A stretch of 64,000 bases of DNA, from contig CACHEF010000004.1 of NCBI GenBank assembly GCA_902578775.1, positions 1 to 64,000 on the forward strand, in the 5' to 3' direction. The translations under genes were made by a program, and so were the position numbers. This stretch comes from an uncultured Pelagibacteraceae bacterium. GTDB lineage: Bacteria; Pseudomonadota; Alphaproteobacteria; Pelagibacterales; Pelagibacteraceae. The notes beneath the pieces are model-generated. The model ran no database searches and was not told where the DNA came from. It worked only from the letters and a program-made list of their open reading frames with translations. Shown here piece by piece: positions 29,047 through 38,135 of the stretch (positions are counted from its first letter, which is position 1; the number at the start of each line of letters is the position of its first letter).

Positions 29047-30144
29047 TTAATTTTTAACTTGCTTATTTCTTTCAACAAATTTCTCTACATTCTCTGTCAA
29101 TACAGCTTTTTCAACTTGTTCGGGATCTTTTATATTTTCTAAAGTTCTAGTAATTGATCTTGCATCTTTTCCAAAACTATCAACAACCGTCATGGCCTCT
29201 TCAAGTTTTTTTCTTAATTTATAAATATTATCAAAATGGCTAGAAAATCTTGTGCTTATTGCTTTTAGATGATCATAAATCTCTGTAGCGTTTTTTGATA
29301 TTTTGATACTTTGAAATCCCATATGTAAAGATTGCAAATAAGCTGAAAGAGTATTAGGGCCACAAATTACTATTTTGTATTTCTTCATTAATTCTTGAGT
29401 CAACAACTCTTTAGTGCTTGGGTCTTGATATTCAGTTAATTCTTTGTAAAGACTTTCAGTAGGCGCATAAACTATTGCAAAATTTGAAGTTTTTGGTGGA
29501 ACAATGTATTTTTCCATGACACTTTTTGCTTTGGCCTTAAATGCACTCGCTAATTTTGTTCTAGCATCAGCAACCGCTTTTTTATCATCTGCATCATATG
29601 CATCAGTGATGGCTTTGAATTTTTCTACTGGAAAATGAGAGTCTACTGGAACTAAGACATCTCCTTGGAGCTTGATTGCAAATTCTACGTTCTCACTGGT
29701 ATCTTCTTTCATTTTGACATTTGTCATGAATTGAGATGCAGGTAACAAATCTTTAATTAAAGCATCCAAAGAATATTCAGCTAAAGTTCCATACTTTTTA
29801 ACTCCTGCTAAAATTTTAGTAATGCCCTCTTGGCTTTGATTTAATAATTTTACTTGTTCGTTAAAATTACCAACTTTCTCATCTACTTTGGTTAAGGCCT
29901 CAGTCATATCTTTTGTAACTCCAGTTGATAAAGAATTAAATGAGGTAGACATTGAACTTAATGATGTATTGATTGTAGAATTAAGGCTGTCTTTTAACCT
30001 CACTATTTCAGTATTTAAATTGGCTAATTCCTCAACTTCTTTATTTTCATTTTCATCTTTAGGTTTTGACCTTAAATTTAAGTATAAAATACCTAAAGTA
30101 GCACCAAGCAATATAGTTAGAATTATTAATAGAATCATATCCAT
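29047..30144 (-). CDS. rmuC: DNA recombination protein RmuC
   Basis: N-terminal TM, coiled coil, RmuC core (VPVDSHFPVEKFKAITDA, IVPPKTSNFAIVYAPTESLYKEL, GPNTLSAYLQSLHMGFQ). Confidence 0.93.
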   Translation of the reverse strand: MDMILLIILTILLGATLGILYLNLRSKPKDENENKEVEELANLNTEIVRLKDSLNSTINTSLSSMSTSFNSLSTGVTKDMTEALTKVDEKVGNFNEQVKLLNQSQEGITKILAGVKKYGTLAEYSLDALIKDLLPASQFMTNVKMKEDTSENVEFAIKLQGDVLVPVDSHFPVEKFKAITDAYDADDKKAVADARTKLASAFKAKAKSVMEKYIVPPKTSNFAIVYAPTESLYKELTEYQDPSTKELLTQELMKKYKIVICGPNTLSAYLQSLHMGFQSIKISKNATEIYDHLKAISTRFSSHFDNIYKLRKKLEEAMTVVDSFGKDARSITRTLENIKDPEQVEKAVLTENVEKFVERNKQVKN

Positions 30145-30195
30145 ATGTTCAAAGATATACGTGATAATTTAAATATCAATATTTATTGGAAAGAT

Positions 30196-30888
30196 CTAAT
30201 TCTTAGAAAGAAATTTAATCAAACTTTTCAAAGCTTTTTTTTTAGCAGATGATCTGGAAACCATCATACAGGCTTCGGATTTTAATATTTCTCCATCTTT
30301 CAATATTCTTAAGTTATTAGCTTTTAATGTTTCTCCAGTTGAAGTTATATCTGTAATAATCTCACTAGACTCTGTGAAAGGATAAGCTTCTGTTGCACCC
30401 AAGCTACTTACTAACTTAAATTGAGTTACTCCTTTAGAGAACAAAAATTCTCTTGTTAAATTTGGATATTTTGTTGCCACTCTTAATCTTTTCTTTTTTT
30501 TATCTTTAAAATCAAATCCTATTTCCTCTAAATCAGCAATCGTTTGTACATCAATCCATTCATCAGGGATGGCAACAACTAATTTTGCTTTACCAAAATT
30601 ATATTTTTTACTGACACTAATTTTATTTTGAATATTAATTTCACTTTCTTTTAATAAATCAATTCCAGAAAATCCCAAATCTAAAGAACCCTCTCCTAAT
30701 CTTTGAATAATTTCTCGTGCATGTAAATAAATTATCTTAATATTCTTTTTACCTTTAATTGATGCAAGTAAATCCCTTTCTCCTCTTTCAGAAAAAAGTC
30801 TTAATTTCTTCTTTTTAAAAATATTTAAAACATCTTTTCTAAGTCTACCTTTGCTGGGAATTCCAACATTTATGATATCGTTAATCAT
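30196..30888 (-). CDS. hisG: ATP phosphoribosyltransferase, short form
   Basis: VGIPSKGRLRKDVL, GFSGIDLLKE, RVATKYPNLTREFL; about 230 aa with hisZ adjacent. Confidence 0.93.
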   Translation of the reverse strand: MINDIINVGIPSKGRLRKDVLNIFKKKKLRLFSERGERDLLASIKGKKNIKIIYLHAREIIQRLGEGSLDLGFSGIDLLKESEINIQNKISVSKKYNFGKAKLVVAIPDEWIDVQTIADLEEIGFDFKDKKKKRLRVATKYPNLTREFLFSKGVTQFKLVSSLGATEAYPFTESSEIITDITSTGETLKANNLRILKDGEILKSEACMMVSRSSAKKKALKSLIKFLSKN

Positions 30889-31931
30889 ATATTTATAGCA
30901 GCCCCAACTGCTGGAACTTCTTTTTTAGATCCAAGATCAGAGATTAAGTGGTCATACCTTCCACCATTAATAACATTTTTATTTTTTAAATTTGATTTGA
31001 TATCAATTCTAAAAACCATTCCTGTATAATACTCAAGTTGTCTTCCAAACGAGGCGGAAAAAATAACATTTAATTTTGAAACTTTATTTTGAGATAACGG
31101 GAAATATCTTTGGTCTACAGCAAGATTAATTTTATATTTCTTAAAAAATTTGTTTAATTCACAAGCTGCTTTATTTATTGGACATTTTATTTTTAAAAAA
31201 TCTTTAATTATTTTTGAAACATTTTTACCTTTATTTGTTCTTCTTGGGTCTTTAATTTTATGATCAAATCTTTTTAAAATTTCTTTTATTGATCTTCCTG
31301 CAACAACTTTAGATTGATTATCTTTCAACATCTTTAAGTAGCGTCTTTTATCAACTTCAACAATAGTTGGATCAACATCAGAGTTGGTTTCCAGTCTTTT
31401 TAAAAGATCATTAAAATAATTTTCTCTCCAAAAGTGTCTTAATAACCTTAATTTCCATCTTTTTGGAATATCTAATTTTGAAATAAGAAGATTAAAAATT
31501 TCAATATTGCCAATTGTTAAAGTACCAGAAGTATATTTTAGATTTTGTAAAGATTTAATAGAGGTATTAATTATTTCTTTGTCATCATTTTTTTCATTTT
31601 TAGAACCAATGATCTCAAATCCGATTTGATTTCTAATAATAGAGTCTTTTTTATTTTGTGATTTTCTATAAGCCTGGCCACTATAGAATATTTTTTCTTT
31701 GCCTTTGAGATTGTCCTCTAAATACCTTAGACACGATACAATCGTTAAATCTGGTCTTAAACATAATTCACTGCCATTTTGATCAATAAATGAAAATATA
31801 AATTTCCTAAAGTTTTCACCTGATCTTTGAACAATGTGATTAGCTTCTATTACTGAAGGTAAATTAATAAACTTAAATCCTTTTGACTTTACTGATTTAA
31901 GGATATTTTCAGATAAGTTTTTTGATTTCAT
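30885..31931 (-). CDS. hisZ: ATP phosphoribosyltransferase regulatory subunit
   Basis: Class II aaRS-like fold (LCLRPDLTIVSCLRYL, FYSGQAYRKS, GGRYDHLI), overlaps hisG start and hisS end. Confidence 0.87.
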   Translation of the reverse strand: MKSKNLSENILKSVKSKGFKFINLPSVIEANHIVQRSGENFRKFIFSFIDQNGSELCLRPDLTIVSCLRYLEDNLKGKEKIFYSGQAYRKSQNKKDSIIRNQIGFEIIGSKNEKNDDKEIINTSIKSLQNLKYTSGTLTIGNIEIFNLLISKLDIPKRWKLRLLRHFWRENYFNDLLKRLETNSDVDPTIVEVDKRRYLKMLKDNQSKVVAGRSIKEILKRFDHKIKDPRRTNKGKNVSKIIKDFLKIKCPINKAACELNKFFKKYKINLAVDQRYFPLSQNKVSKLNVIFSASFGRQLEYYTGMVFRIDIKSNLKNKNVINGGRYDHLISDLGSKKEVPAVGAAINI

Positions 31932-33303
31932 TAACTAAATTTTCTTTTGAAATAGTTTGATTATTTTCACCCTTAACGCCTTTAAGGTTTTTAATTGTAA
32001 CTGTGTTTTCTTCAAATTCATTTTCACCACAAATTATAGCAAGATCAAGTTTACGTTTATTTGCGTAAGTAAGTTGTTTTCCTAAATTTTTTTTTGTATC
32101 CAAAAATATCTCAGCATTGATATTGTTAGCTTTTAATTGCTCTAAAATTTCATAATAATTTTTCAAATATTTTTCATCCATAACACAAACTAGAACCAGC
32201 TTTTGTTCTTTAACTTCTATTTGTTCTAATTGCATTAGTGCAAATAACAAACGATCAACTCCAAATGAAATTCCTGTTCCTGGTATATCTACACCCTTAA
32301 ATCTTGATATGAGTTTTGCATAAGCACCTCCTGAGCAAATACTACCTATATCAATTACTTTATTTTTATTATTTTTTACTTCAAAATTTAAATTTGTCTC
32401 TACGATAAACCCATCATAATAAGCAAGGCCTCTTACAATTGTAAAATTTGTTTGAACTTGGTTTTTATATTTTCCAAATCCAAGTATTTGGAAGACGTCT
32501 TCTATTTCTTTTATCCCCTCTTGAGATAGTGGATTTGTTAAATTATTTTTTAATTTTTTAAGATCTTTTATTTTTAGAAAATCTAAAATTCTTTCCACTT
32601 GAACGTTATTTAAATCTGCACCTTTTGTGATTGCACCCGAGCTATCTTTTCTCTCTTTTTTAAGTAAAGCCTCGACCCCTGATAAACCAAATCCAGGTTT
32701 ATTTAATTTATCAATTGCTCTAATCACTTTTGTTTGTTTTTCAGAAGAAATATTAAGCTCATCAATCAGACCTTGAACAATTTTTCTATTACTAACATTA
32801 ATCGTAAATTGATCTTTTTTAAGACCACATTCTAATAAAGTAGCTGAAATTAAGTTGCAAAGTTCAGCATTTGATTGTGCGGGATTGGTATTGCCAATTA
32901 TATCAAAGTCAGCTTGAAGAAATTCTCTATACCTTCCATTGCCAGGTTTTTCATTTCTAAAAACATTTTGAATAGCATATCTTTTGTAAATTGTTGGAAG
33001 TTCCTGGTTATTCTGAGCTACAAACCTGGCGAGCGGACTAGATAAATCATATCTTAAAGTAATATTTTTATCTCCATCCTGAAATGAAAAAATATCAGAC
33101 ATAGGATTAGCTTCATCTTCTGCTAGAAAAGATCCTATATTTTCACTTATCTCAAAAGATGGGGTTTCTAAAGGTTCGGCCCCAAATTTTATAAAATTTT
33201 TTTCAATCACTTGTAAAAGCTGTTTTTTCAAAACTAGCTTTTTTCCCCAACGATCTTCAAATCCAGATGGTAAGGATGGATTGAGTTTGTTTTCTTTATT
33301 CAT
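31909..33303 (-). CDS. hisS: Histidyl-tRNA synthetase
   Basis: LPSGFEDRWGKKL, TLRYDLSSPLARFVA, FRNEKPGNGRYREFLQADFDIIG, SGGAYAKLI, GISFGVDRLLFAL. ATG at 33303; the upstream extension reads through tRNA-His. Confidence 0.95.
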   Translation of the reverse strand: MNKENKLNPSLPSGFEDRWGKKLVLKKQLLQVIEKNFIKFGAEPLETPSFEISENIGSFLAEDEANPMSDIFSFQDGDKNITLRYDLSSPLARFVAQNNQELPTIYKRYAIQNVFRNEKPGNGRYREFLQADFDIIGNTNPAQSNAELCNLISATLLECGLKKDQFTINVSNRKIVQGLIDELNISSEKQTKVIRAIDKLNKPGFGLSGVEALLKKERKDSSGAITKGADLNNVQVERILDFLKIKDLKKLKNNLTNPLSQEGIKEIEDVFQILGFGKYKNQVQTNFTIVRGLAYYDGFIVETNLNFEVKNNKNKVIDIGSICSGGAYAKLISRFKGVDIPGTGISFGVDRLLFALMQLEQIEVKEQKLVLVCVMDEKYLKNYYEILEQLKANNINAEIFLDTKKNLGKQLTYANKRKLDLAIICGENEFEENTVTIKNLKGVKGENNQTISKENLVNEIKKLI

Positions 33304-33307
33304 TTTT

Positions 33308-33381
33308 TGGTACCTTGGGTAGGTTACGCTCCTACGACTTCGGATCCACAAACCGACGTGATGCTATTTCACCACCAAGGC
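33308..33381 (-). tRNA. tRNA-His (GTG), CCA encoded
   Basis: GCCUUGG UG GUGA AAUAGCA UCAC G UCGGU UUGUGGA UCCGA AGUC GUAGG AGCGUAA CCUAC CCAAGGU A CCA. Cloverleaf stems pair apart from a U31-U39 mismatch and a G1-U72 wobble; anticodon GUG. Confidence 0.88.
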
Positions 33382-33442
33382 ATATCCTCTTTTGTTTTAT
33401 ATTATTTTTAGTGGATTTAAAATTATATTATAAAAGTTAATT

Positions 33443-33458
33443 GCTAGCTTTAGCCAGC
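33443..33458 (-). terminator. Hairpin overlapping the leader ORF stop codon (possible attenuator)
   Basis: Minus-strand GCUGGC-UAAA-GCUAGC followed by AAUUAACUUUU. Confidence 0.5.
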
Positions 33459-33551
33459 ATGGAAATGACTGTGCACACCTCTATTAGTTCCTCGAAGTGT
33501 AGATCTTTGAGTACTTATATTTGATCTTGTTTTTATCGCTTTTATAATCAT
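33450..33551 (-). CDS. 33-codon ORF, putative His leader peptide
   Basis: MIIKAIKTRSNISTQRSTLRGTNRGVHSHFHAG*. Three His codons within five residues, locally GC-richer, ends on a hairpin upstream of tRNA-His/hisS. Below the ORF-track length cutoff. Confidence 0.45.
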   Translation of the reverse strand: MIIKAIKTRSNISTQRSTLRGTNRGVHSHFHAG

Positions 33552-33599
33552 GATGGGTCTTTTAGACAAAAAAATTATTTAATCAACCCTAAAAATAAA

Positions 33600-33638
33600 A
33601 AAGGACGTTTATCTAATTTAATAGATAAAACGCCCTTT
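33600..33638 (-). terminator. Rho-independent terminator of cspA
   Basis: AAAGGgCGTTTTATCTA...TAGATAAACGtCCTTTTTT hairpin with U-tract on the minus strand, 15 nt after the cspA stop. Confidence 0.85.
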
Positions 33639-33652
33639 AAATATTTTTCTAA

Positions 33653-33865
33653 TTAATCTAATTTTTTCAAATTTACTGCTGAAGGACCTTTGGGGCCATC
33701 TTCTAATGTAAACTCAAGCTTATCACCTTCATTTAAATATCTCATTCCAGCTTCTTTTACTGCTGAAGCATGAACGAATGCATCTTTTTCTTTGTCATCT
33801 CTTTCGATAAAACCATAACCTTTTTTACCGTTAAACCACTTTACTTTACCTTGTATTGTACTCAT
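33653..33865 (-). CDS. Cold shock protein
   Basis: CSD: GKVKWFNGKKGYGFIERDDKEKDAFVHASAV. Confidence 0.96.
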   Translation of the reverse strand: MSTIQGKVKWFNGKKGYGFIERDDKEKDAFVHASAVKEAGMRYLNEGDKLEFTLEDGPKGPSAVNLKKLD

Positions 33866-33946
33866 CTTATTTCTTATTCCTTTTTTTGTTATTTATAATG
33901 AGTAGAAATTAATTTTATTTTTTAAATATTTCAAGATGAAAAGTGG

Positions 33947-34021
33947 TGGTGGCTGAGGAAGGATTCGCACCTCCGACACAAGCCTTTTCAGGGCTCTGCT
34001 CTACTCCTGAGCTACTCAGCC
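33947..34021 (-). tRNA. tRNA-Phe (GAA), CCA encoded
   Basis: GGCUGAG UA GCUC AGGAGUA GAGC A GAGCC CUGAAAA GGCUU GUGUC GGAGG UGCGAAU CCUUC CUCAGCC A CCA; all stems pair. Confidence 0.95.
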
Positions 34022-34027
34022 TTAAGA

Positions 34028-34243
34028 TTAACCTCTAAAGATTATTCTACCTTTAGTAAGATCATAAGGGGTCATTTCTACTGTCACATTATCACCTTGC
34101 AAAACTCTAATTCTATTTTTTCGAAGTTTTCCAGCAGTATGAGCTGTAACTGTATGACCGTTTTCTAATTGAACTCTAAACATCGCATTTGGTAACAAAT
34201 CAGTTACTTTCCCTTTGAATTCAAGTAGATCTTGTTTTGACAA
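34028..34243 (-). CDS. infA: Translation initiation factor IF-1
   Basis: [64 protein letters not shown]. Confidence 0.97.
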   Translation of the reverse strand: MSKQDLLEFKGKVTDLLPNAMFRVQLENGHTVTAHTAGKLRKNRIRVLQGDNVTVEMTPYDLTKGRIIFRG

Positions 34244-34245
34244 AT

Positions 34246-35532
34246 TTATTTTCTCCTAATTCTTTTTTTTATTGAGTAAGCATGTCCTGCTAACCCTTCA
34301 TAATTTGCAAGAGTTATAACTGATGGTCCAAGACTTTCAATACCCTTTTTTGATAAGTTAACATAAGAAATTCTTTTATAAAATTCATTCACACTAATTC
34401 CTGATGAGTATTTTGCAGAGCCATTAGTTGGCAATACATGATTTGATCCAACATTATAATCTGTCATAGCCATAATCGCATATTTACCTAAACAAATTGA
34501 TCCTGCATTATTAATTTTAGGTACAAATGATTTATAATTCTTAACATTTAATTCTAAATGTTCTGGTGCTATTGTATTAATAATTTCTATAATTCTTTTA
34601 TCAGAATTGACGTACATTAAAATTCCATTATTCATTAAACTTTTTTTTGCAATATACTTCCGTGGAATTTCTTTTAGCTGTTTTATAATTTCTAATTTTA
34701 CTTTAGAGATTAATTTTTTGTCTTTTGAAATTAAAATACATTGAGCTAATGGATCGTGTTCTGCTTGACCAATTAAATCACTAGCCACCCAAATAGGATT
34801 TGAATATTTATCACAAACAATGGTTATTTCTGATGGCCCTGCTGTCATTCCCTCAATTCCAACATCGCCAAAAACTTCTTTTTTTGCAGCAGCTACATAA
34901 GCATTACCAGGTCCAACAATTTTATTTACAGATTTTATTTTTTTTGTTCCATAAGCTGCAGCTGCAATAGCTGAAGGACCTCCAATTGAATAAACTTCTT
35001 TTATTTTACATTTCTTGGCTGCATATAAAACAGCTGAATTAAGTTTTCCTTTATAACAAGGATTGATCATAATTAATCTTTTTACACCAGCAACAATAGC
35101 AGGAATAGCATTCATTAAAACACTTGAGGGGTAAGAAGCAGTAGAGCCGGGTACATATATTGCAACAGAATCAATTGGTAAATATCTGTACTCAAGTTTA
35201 TTCTTAAATTTATCAATATATGAAATATTCTTAAATTTTTGCAAAGAATGAAATTTGTAAATACGATCATAAGCTATATCAATAGCTTGTTTAACTTTTT
35301 TATCTAAACTTTTAATAGATTTTGAGATTTGTTTTGAGGTTGGAACTAAAATTGAATTTTTATTAAATTTTTTCTCATATTTCAGTAAAGCTTTGTCCCC
35401 ATTTTTTTTTACATCTTTAATTATATTAGTGACTGATACTGAGCCCGATTGAACTTTCTTTTTTCGTCTAGATATCAACCTATTTAATTCGTGAATAAAA
35501 TTTTTGTTTTTACTGCTTAATATTTTGACCAT
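34246..35532 (-). CDS. hisD: Histidinol dehydrogenase
   Basis: [59 protein letters not shown]. Confidence 0.96.
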   Translation of the reverse strand: MVKILSSKNKNFIHELNRLISRRKKKVQSGSVSVTNIIKDVKKNGDKALLKYEKKFNKNSILVPTSKQISKSIKSLDKKVKQAIDIAYDRIYKFHSLQKFKNISYIDKFKNKLEYRYLPIDSVAIYVPGSTASYPSSVLMNAIPAIVAGVKRLIMINPCYKGKLNSAVLYAAKKCKIKEVYSIGGPSAIAAAAYGTKKIKSVNKIVGPGNAYVAAAKKEVFGDVGIEGMTAGPSEITIVCDKYSNPIWVASDLIGQAEHDPLAQCILISKDKKLISKVKLEIIKQLKEIPRKYIAKKSLMNNGILMYVNSDKRIIEIINTIAPEHLELNVKNYKSFVPKINNAGSICLGKYAIMAMTDYNVGSNHVLPTNGSAKYSSGISVNEFYKRISYVNLSKKGIESLGPSVITLANYEGLAGHAYSIKKRIRRK

Positions 35533-35927
35533 TATTTAATCTCGTTTTGATCCTCTAGTCTTACTTCAATAGTTTCTGACTTCAATGAAATATGAGCATT
35601 ATTTTTGAATATCAAATTGATCTCATAATCATCTTTATGCTTAAGGTAATCAATGCCAATTAGCTCTAAAAACAAATCTTTATTTTCTTGATCAATATTT
35701 TTTGATTTTACTTGATCAACAAAATCAAATTTGCAAACGCTATTGATTTTTTTCAGTTCTTTACCATCCTCTAAATTTTTTCTTTCAATTGAAAGTAAAA
35801 ATACTTTGTTAGACTGTAAAAATTTTATATTTGAAATTTTAACTTTTGCACCTGAACAACATGCTGAAATCATTTGAAGACCCTCATTATCCGTTGCAAT
35901 AATTTTTGCTAAATATTTTTTTTCCAT
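35532..35927 (-). CDS. DUF2948-like protein
   Basis: Alphaproteobacterial family located between murA and hisD; size and context match. Confidence 0.65.
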   Translation of the reverse strand: MEKKYLAKIIATDNEGLQMISACCSGAKVKISNIKFLQSNKVFLLSIERKNLEDGKELKKINSVCKFDFVDQVKSKNIDQENKDLFLELIGIDYLKHKDDYEINLIFKNNAHISLKSETIEVRLEDQNEIK

Positions 35928-37180
35928 TAGCTTACTCTTTTAATTTTTGCTCCAACCTTTTTCAATTTTTTTTCAATATTTTCATAGCCTCTATCAAGAT
36001 GATAAATTCTATTAATAACTGATTTTCCTTTTGCTATTAAAGCTGCTAAAACTAAGGAAACAGAAGCCCTCAAATCTGTTGCCATTAATTCTGCTGGCGC
36101 AAAATTTGTATTTCCTTCAATAACTGCCTTATTTCCATTCGTTAAAATTTTTGCACCCATTCTATTTAACTCAGCCACATGCATAAATCTATTTTCAAAA
36201 ATATCCTCTTTTATAGTTGAACTTTTATTTGCCTTACATAACAGAACCATTATTTGTGCTTGTAAATCTGTTGGAAATCCTGGATAAGGGGCTGTTTTAA
36301 TTTTCATACTTTTAATTTTTTTATTTCCAATAATTGTTAATTCATTTTTTTTTGTAATTATTTTTGATCCTATTTTTTTAAGTATATTTATTTCTGTTTG
36401 CATAATCTCAGGAGTTATATTTACAATTTTTAAATTTCCTTCTGTAAGTGCTGCTGCAACTAAATATGTTCCAGCCTCTATTCGATCGAACATCACAGAA
36501 TAATTAATTTCCTTAGTTTCACTTACTCCAATTATCCTTATCTTTCTTTTTGATATCCATTTAATATTACATCCCATTTGATTTAAAAAATTTACTAAGT
36601 CTTTAATCTCTGGCTCAATAGCACAATTTGATAATTCGGTAGTGCCTTTTGCATGGCTTGCGGCAATTATTAAATTTTCAGTTGCCCCTACTGAGATTTT
36701 TGGGAATTTAATTTTATTTCCTTTTAATCCTTTTATTGCTTTAGCAATTACATATCCTTGATCAATTTTGTATTTAACCCCTAATTTTGAAAGTGCTTTG
36801 AGATGTATATCTATAGGACGAGTTCCAATTGCACATCCACCAGGTAAAGATACTTTTGCTGAATTATATTTCGCAAGTAGTGGCCCTAAGACTAAAATCC
36901 CTGCCCGCATAGTTTTTACTAAGTTATAGGAGGCAAATTTTTTTTTTTGTTTGGAATTATCTATTATAATTTTATTTTTATTAAATCTTATTTTAGACCC
37001 TAAAGACTTAAGTAATGTAAGCATTGTTTCAATGTCACGAACATTAGGTAGATTCTTTAAAACTATTTTTTTGTTCGATAAAATAGATGCAGCCAAAATT
37101 GGTAGTGATGCATTTTTAGAACCTGAAATTTTTATTTGCCCTTTGAGCTTATTTGCCCCAAAGACTTCTAATTTTTGCAT
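35927..37180 (-). CDS. murA: UDP-N-acetylglucosamine 1-carboxyvinyltransferase
   Basis: LKGQIKISGSKNASLPILAA, LPGGCAIGTRPIDIHLKAL, GYENIEKKLKKVGA. Confidence 0.96.
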   Translation of the reverse strand: MQKLEVFGANKLKGQIKISGSKNASLPILAASILSNKKIVLKNLPNVRDIETMLTLLKSLGSKIRFNKNKIIIDNSKQKKKFASYNLVKTMRAGILVLGPLLAKYNSAKVSLPGGCAIGTRPIDIHLKALSKLGVKYKIDQGYVIAKAIKGLKGNKIKFPKISVGATENLIIAASHAKGTTELSNCAIEPEIKDLVNFLNQMGCNIKWISKRKIRIIGVSETKEINYSVMFDRIEAGTYLVAAALTEGNLKIVNITPEIMQTEINILKKIGSKIITKKNELTIIGNKKIKSMKIKTAPYPGFPTDLQAQIMVLLCKANKSSTIKEDIFENRFMHVAELNRMGAKILTNGNKAVIEGNTNFAPAELMATDLRASVSLVLAALIAKGKSVINRIYHLDRGYENIEKKLKKVGAKIKRVS

Positions 37181-37182
37181 GA

Positions 37183-37737
37183 TTAAACTTTTGGTAAAGT
37201 TACTCCAGTTTGTCCCATATACTTTCCGTCTCTATCTGCATATGTTATTTCTGGTTTTTCATTGCCTTTTAAGAAAATAAATTGAGCAACCCCTTCATTT
37301 GCATAAATTTTAGCAGGCAAAGGTGTGGTATTTGAAAACTCTAAAGTCACATAGCCCTCCCAACCTGGTTCTAGTGGGGTAACATTCACTATAATCCCAC
37401 ATCTTGCATATGTTGATTTTCCAAGACATATAACAAGCACATCATTTGGTATTTTAAATTTTTCGACAGTTCTTGCTAGAACAAAGGAGTTAGGAGGTAT
37501 AATACACTCCGAAACTTTCTTTGTTACAAAATTTGTTGGTTTAAAATTTTTAGGATCTACTATTTCAGAATTTACATTTGTAAAAATTTTAAATTCATCT
37601 GAAACCCTTGCATCATAGCCAAAGGATGAAAGCCCGTATGAGATGCTATCCCCTCGTATTTGCTTTTCCTCAAATGGGAAAATCATTCCATTTTCTTTAG
37701 ACATTTTTTTAATCCAATTGTCTGAGAGAACCGACAT
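37183..37737 (-). CDS. dcd: dCTP deaminase
   Basis: [51 protein letters not shown]. Confidence 0.95.
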   Translation of the reverse strand: MSVLSDNWIKKMSKENGMIFPFEEKQIRGDSISYGLSSFGYDARVSDEFKIFTNVNSEIVDPKNFKPTNFVTKKVSECIIPPNSFVLARTVEKFKIPNDVLVICLGKSTYARCGIIVNVTPLEPGWEGYVTLEFSNTTPLPAKIYANEGVAQFIFLKGNEKPEITYADRDGKYMGQTGVTLPKV

Positions 37738-37838
37738 TATTTACTTTTCTTTTTAGTTTTTTTTTGAAAAATTTTTCTTTTCTTTAAATTTTTCCTAAGA
37801 GCATAACCTAAGCGCTCATTTTTTTCTTTATTGCTCAT
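37737..37838 (-). CDS. 33-aa Lys-rich small ORF
   Basis: [33 protein letters not shown]. Start overlaps the upstream ORF stop (ATGA), stop overlaps the dcd start (TAATG). Confidence 0.6.
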   Translation of the reverse strand: MSNKEKNERLGYALRKNLKKRKIFQKKTKKKSK

Positions 37839-38035
37839 TCTTTATTTGGATTTGTCAAAAAGTCTAACGTAATTGGTTTTGAGGCATCTAAAGTTTGTGG
37901 TCTTTGATCTTCTTTTTTTGAACCCTCCTTAGCTAATCTTTTTGCTTTTTTTTCAGCAAGCTTTTTTTCTCTCTTAGCCTGCTTCTCCATAAGTTTAGCA
38001 CTTTTAGTAGATTTATAATCGTAATGAATGCCCAT
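37835..38035 (-). CDS. Lys-rich small hypothetical protein
   Basis: 66-aa ORF with charged helix (KLMEKQAKREKKLAEKKAKRLAKEG), coupled to the next small ORF. Confidence 0.6.
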   Translation of the reverse strand: MGIHYDYKSTKSAKLMEKQAKREKKLAEKKAKRLAKEGSKKEDQRPQTLDASKPITLDFLTNPNKE

Positions 38036-38135
38036 AAAAAATTCCTAAGTGTATATAATGCATATTATTAAAAAAATTAAGGCAATAATTTGAAAAAAAT
38101 GCTTTATTATCAATGAAATACAATTGTTCAATTAT

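Noticed and set aside
29888-30172. Antisense ORF opposite rmuC
   Set aside because: Complement of the RmuC N-terminal coding region; no independent support.
33304-33351. N-terminal extension of hisS (MWIRSRRSVTYPRYQK)
   Set aside because: It is the translation of tRNA-His; ATG at 33303 fits the HisRS N-terminus.
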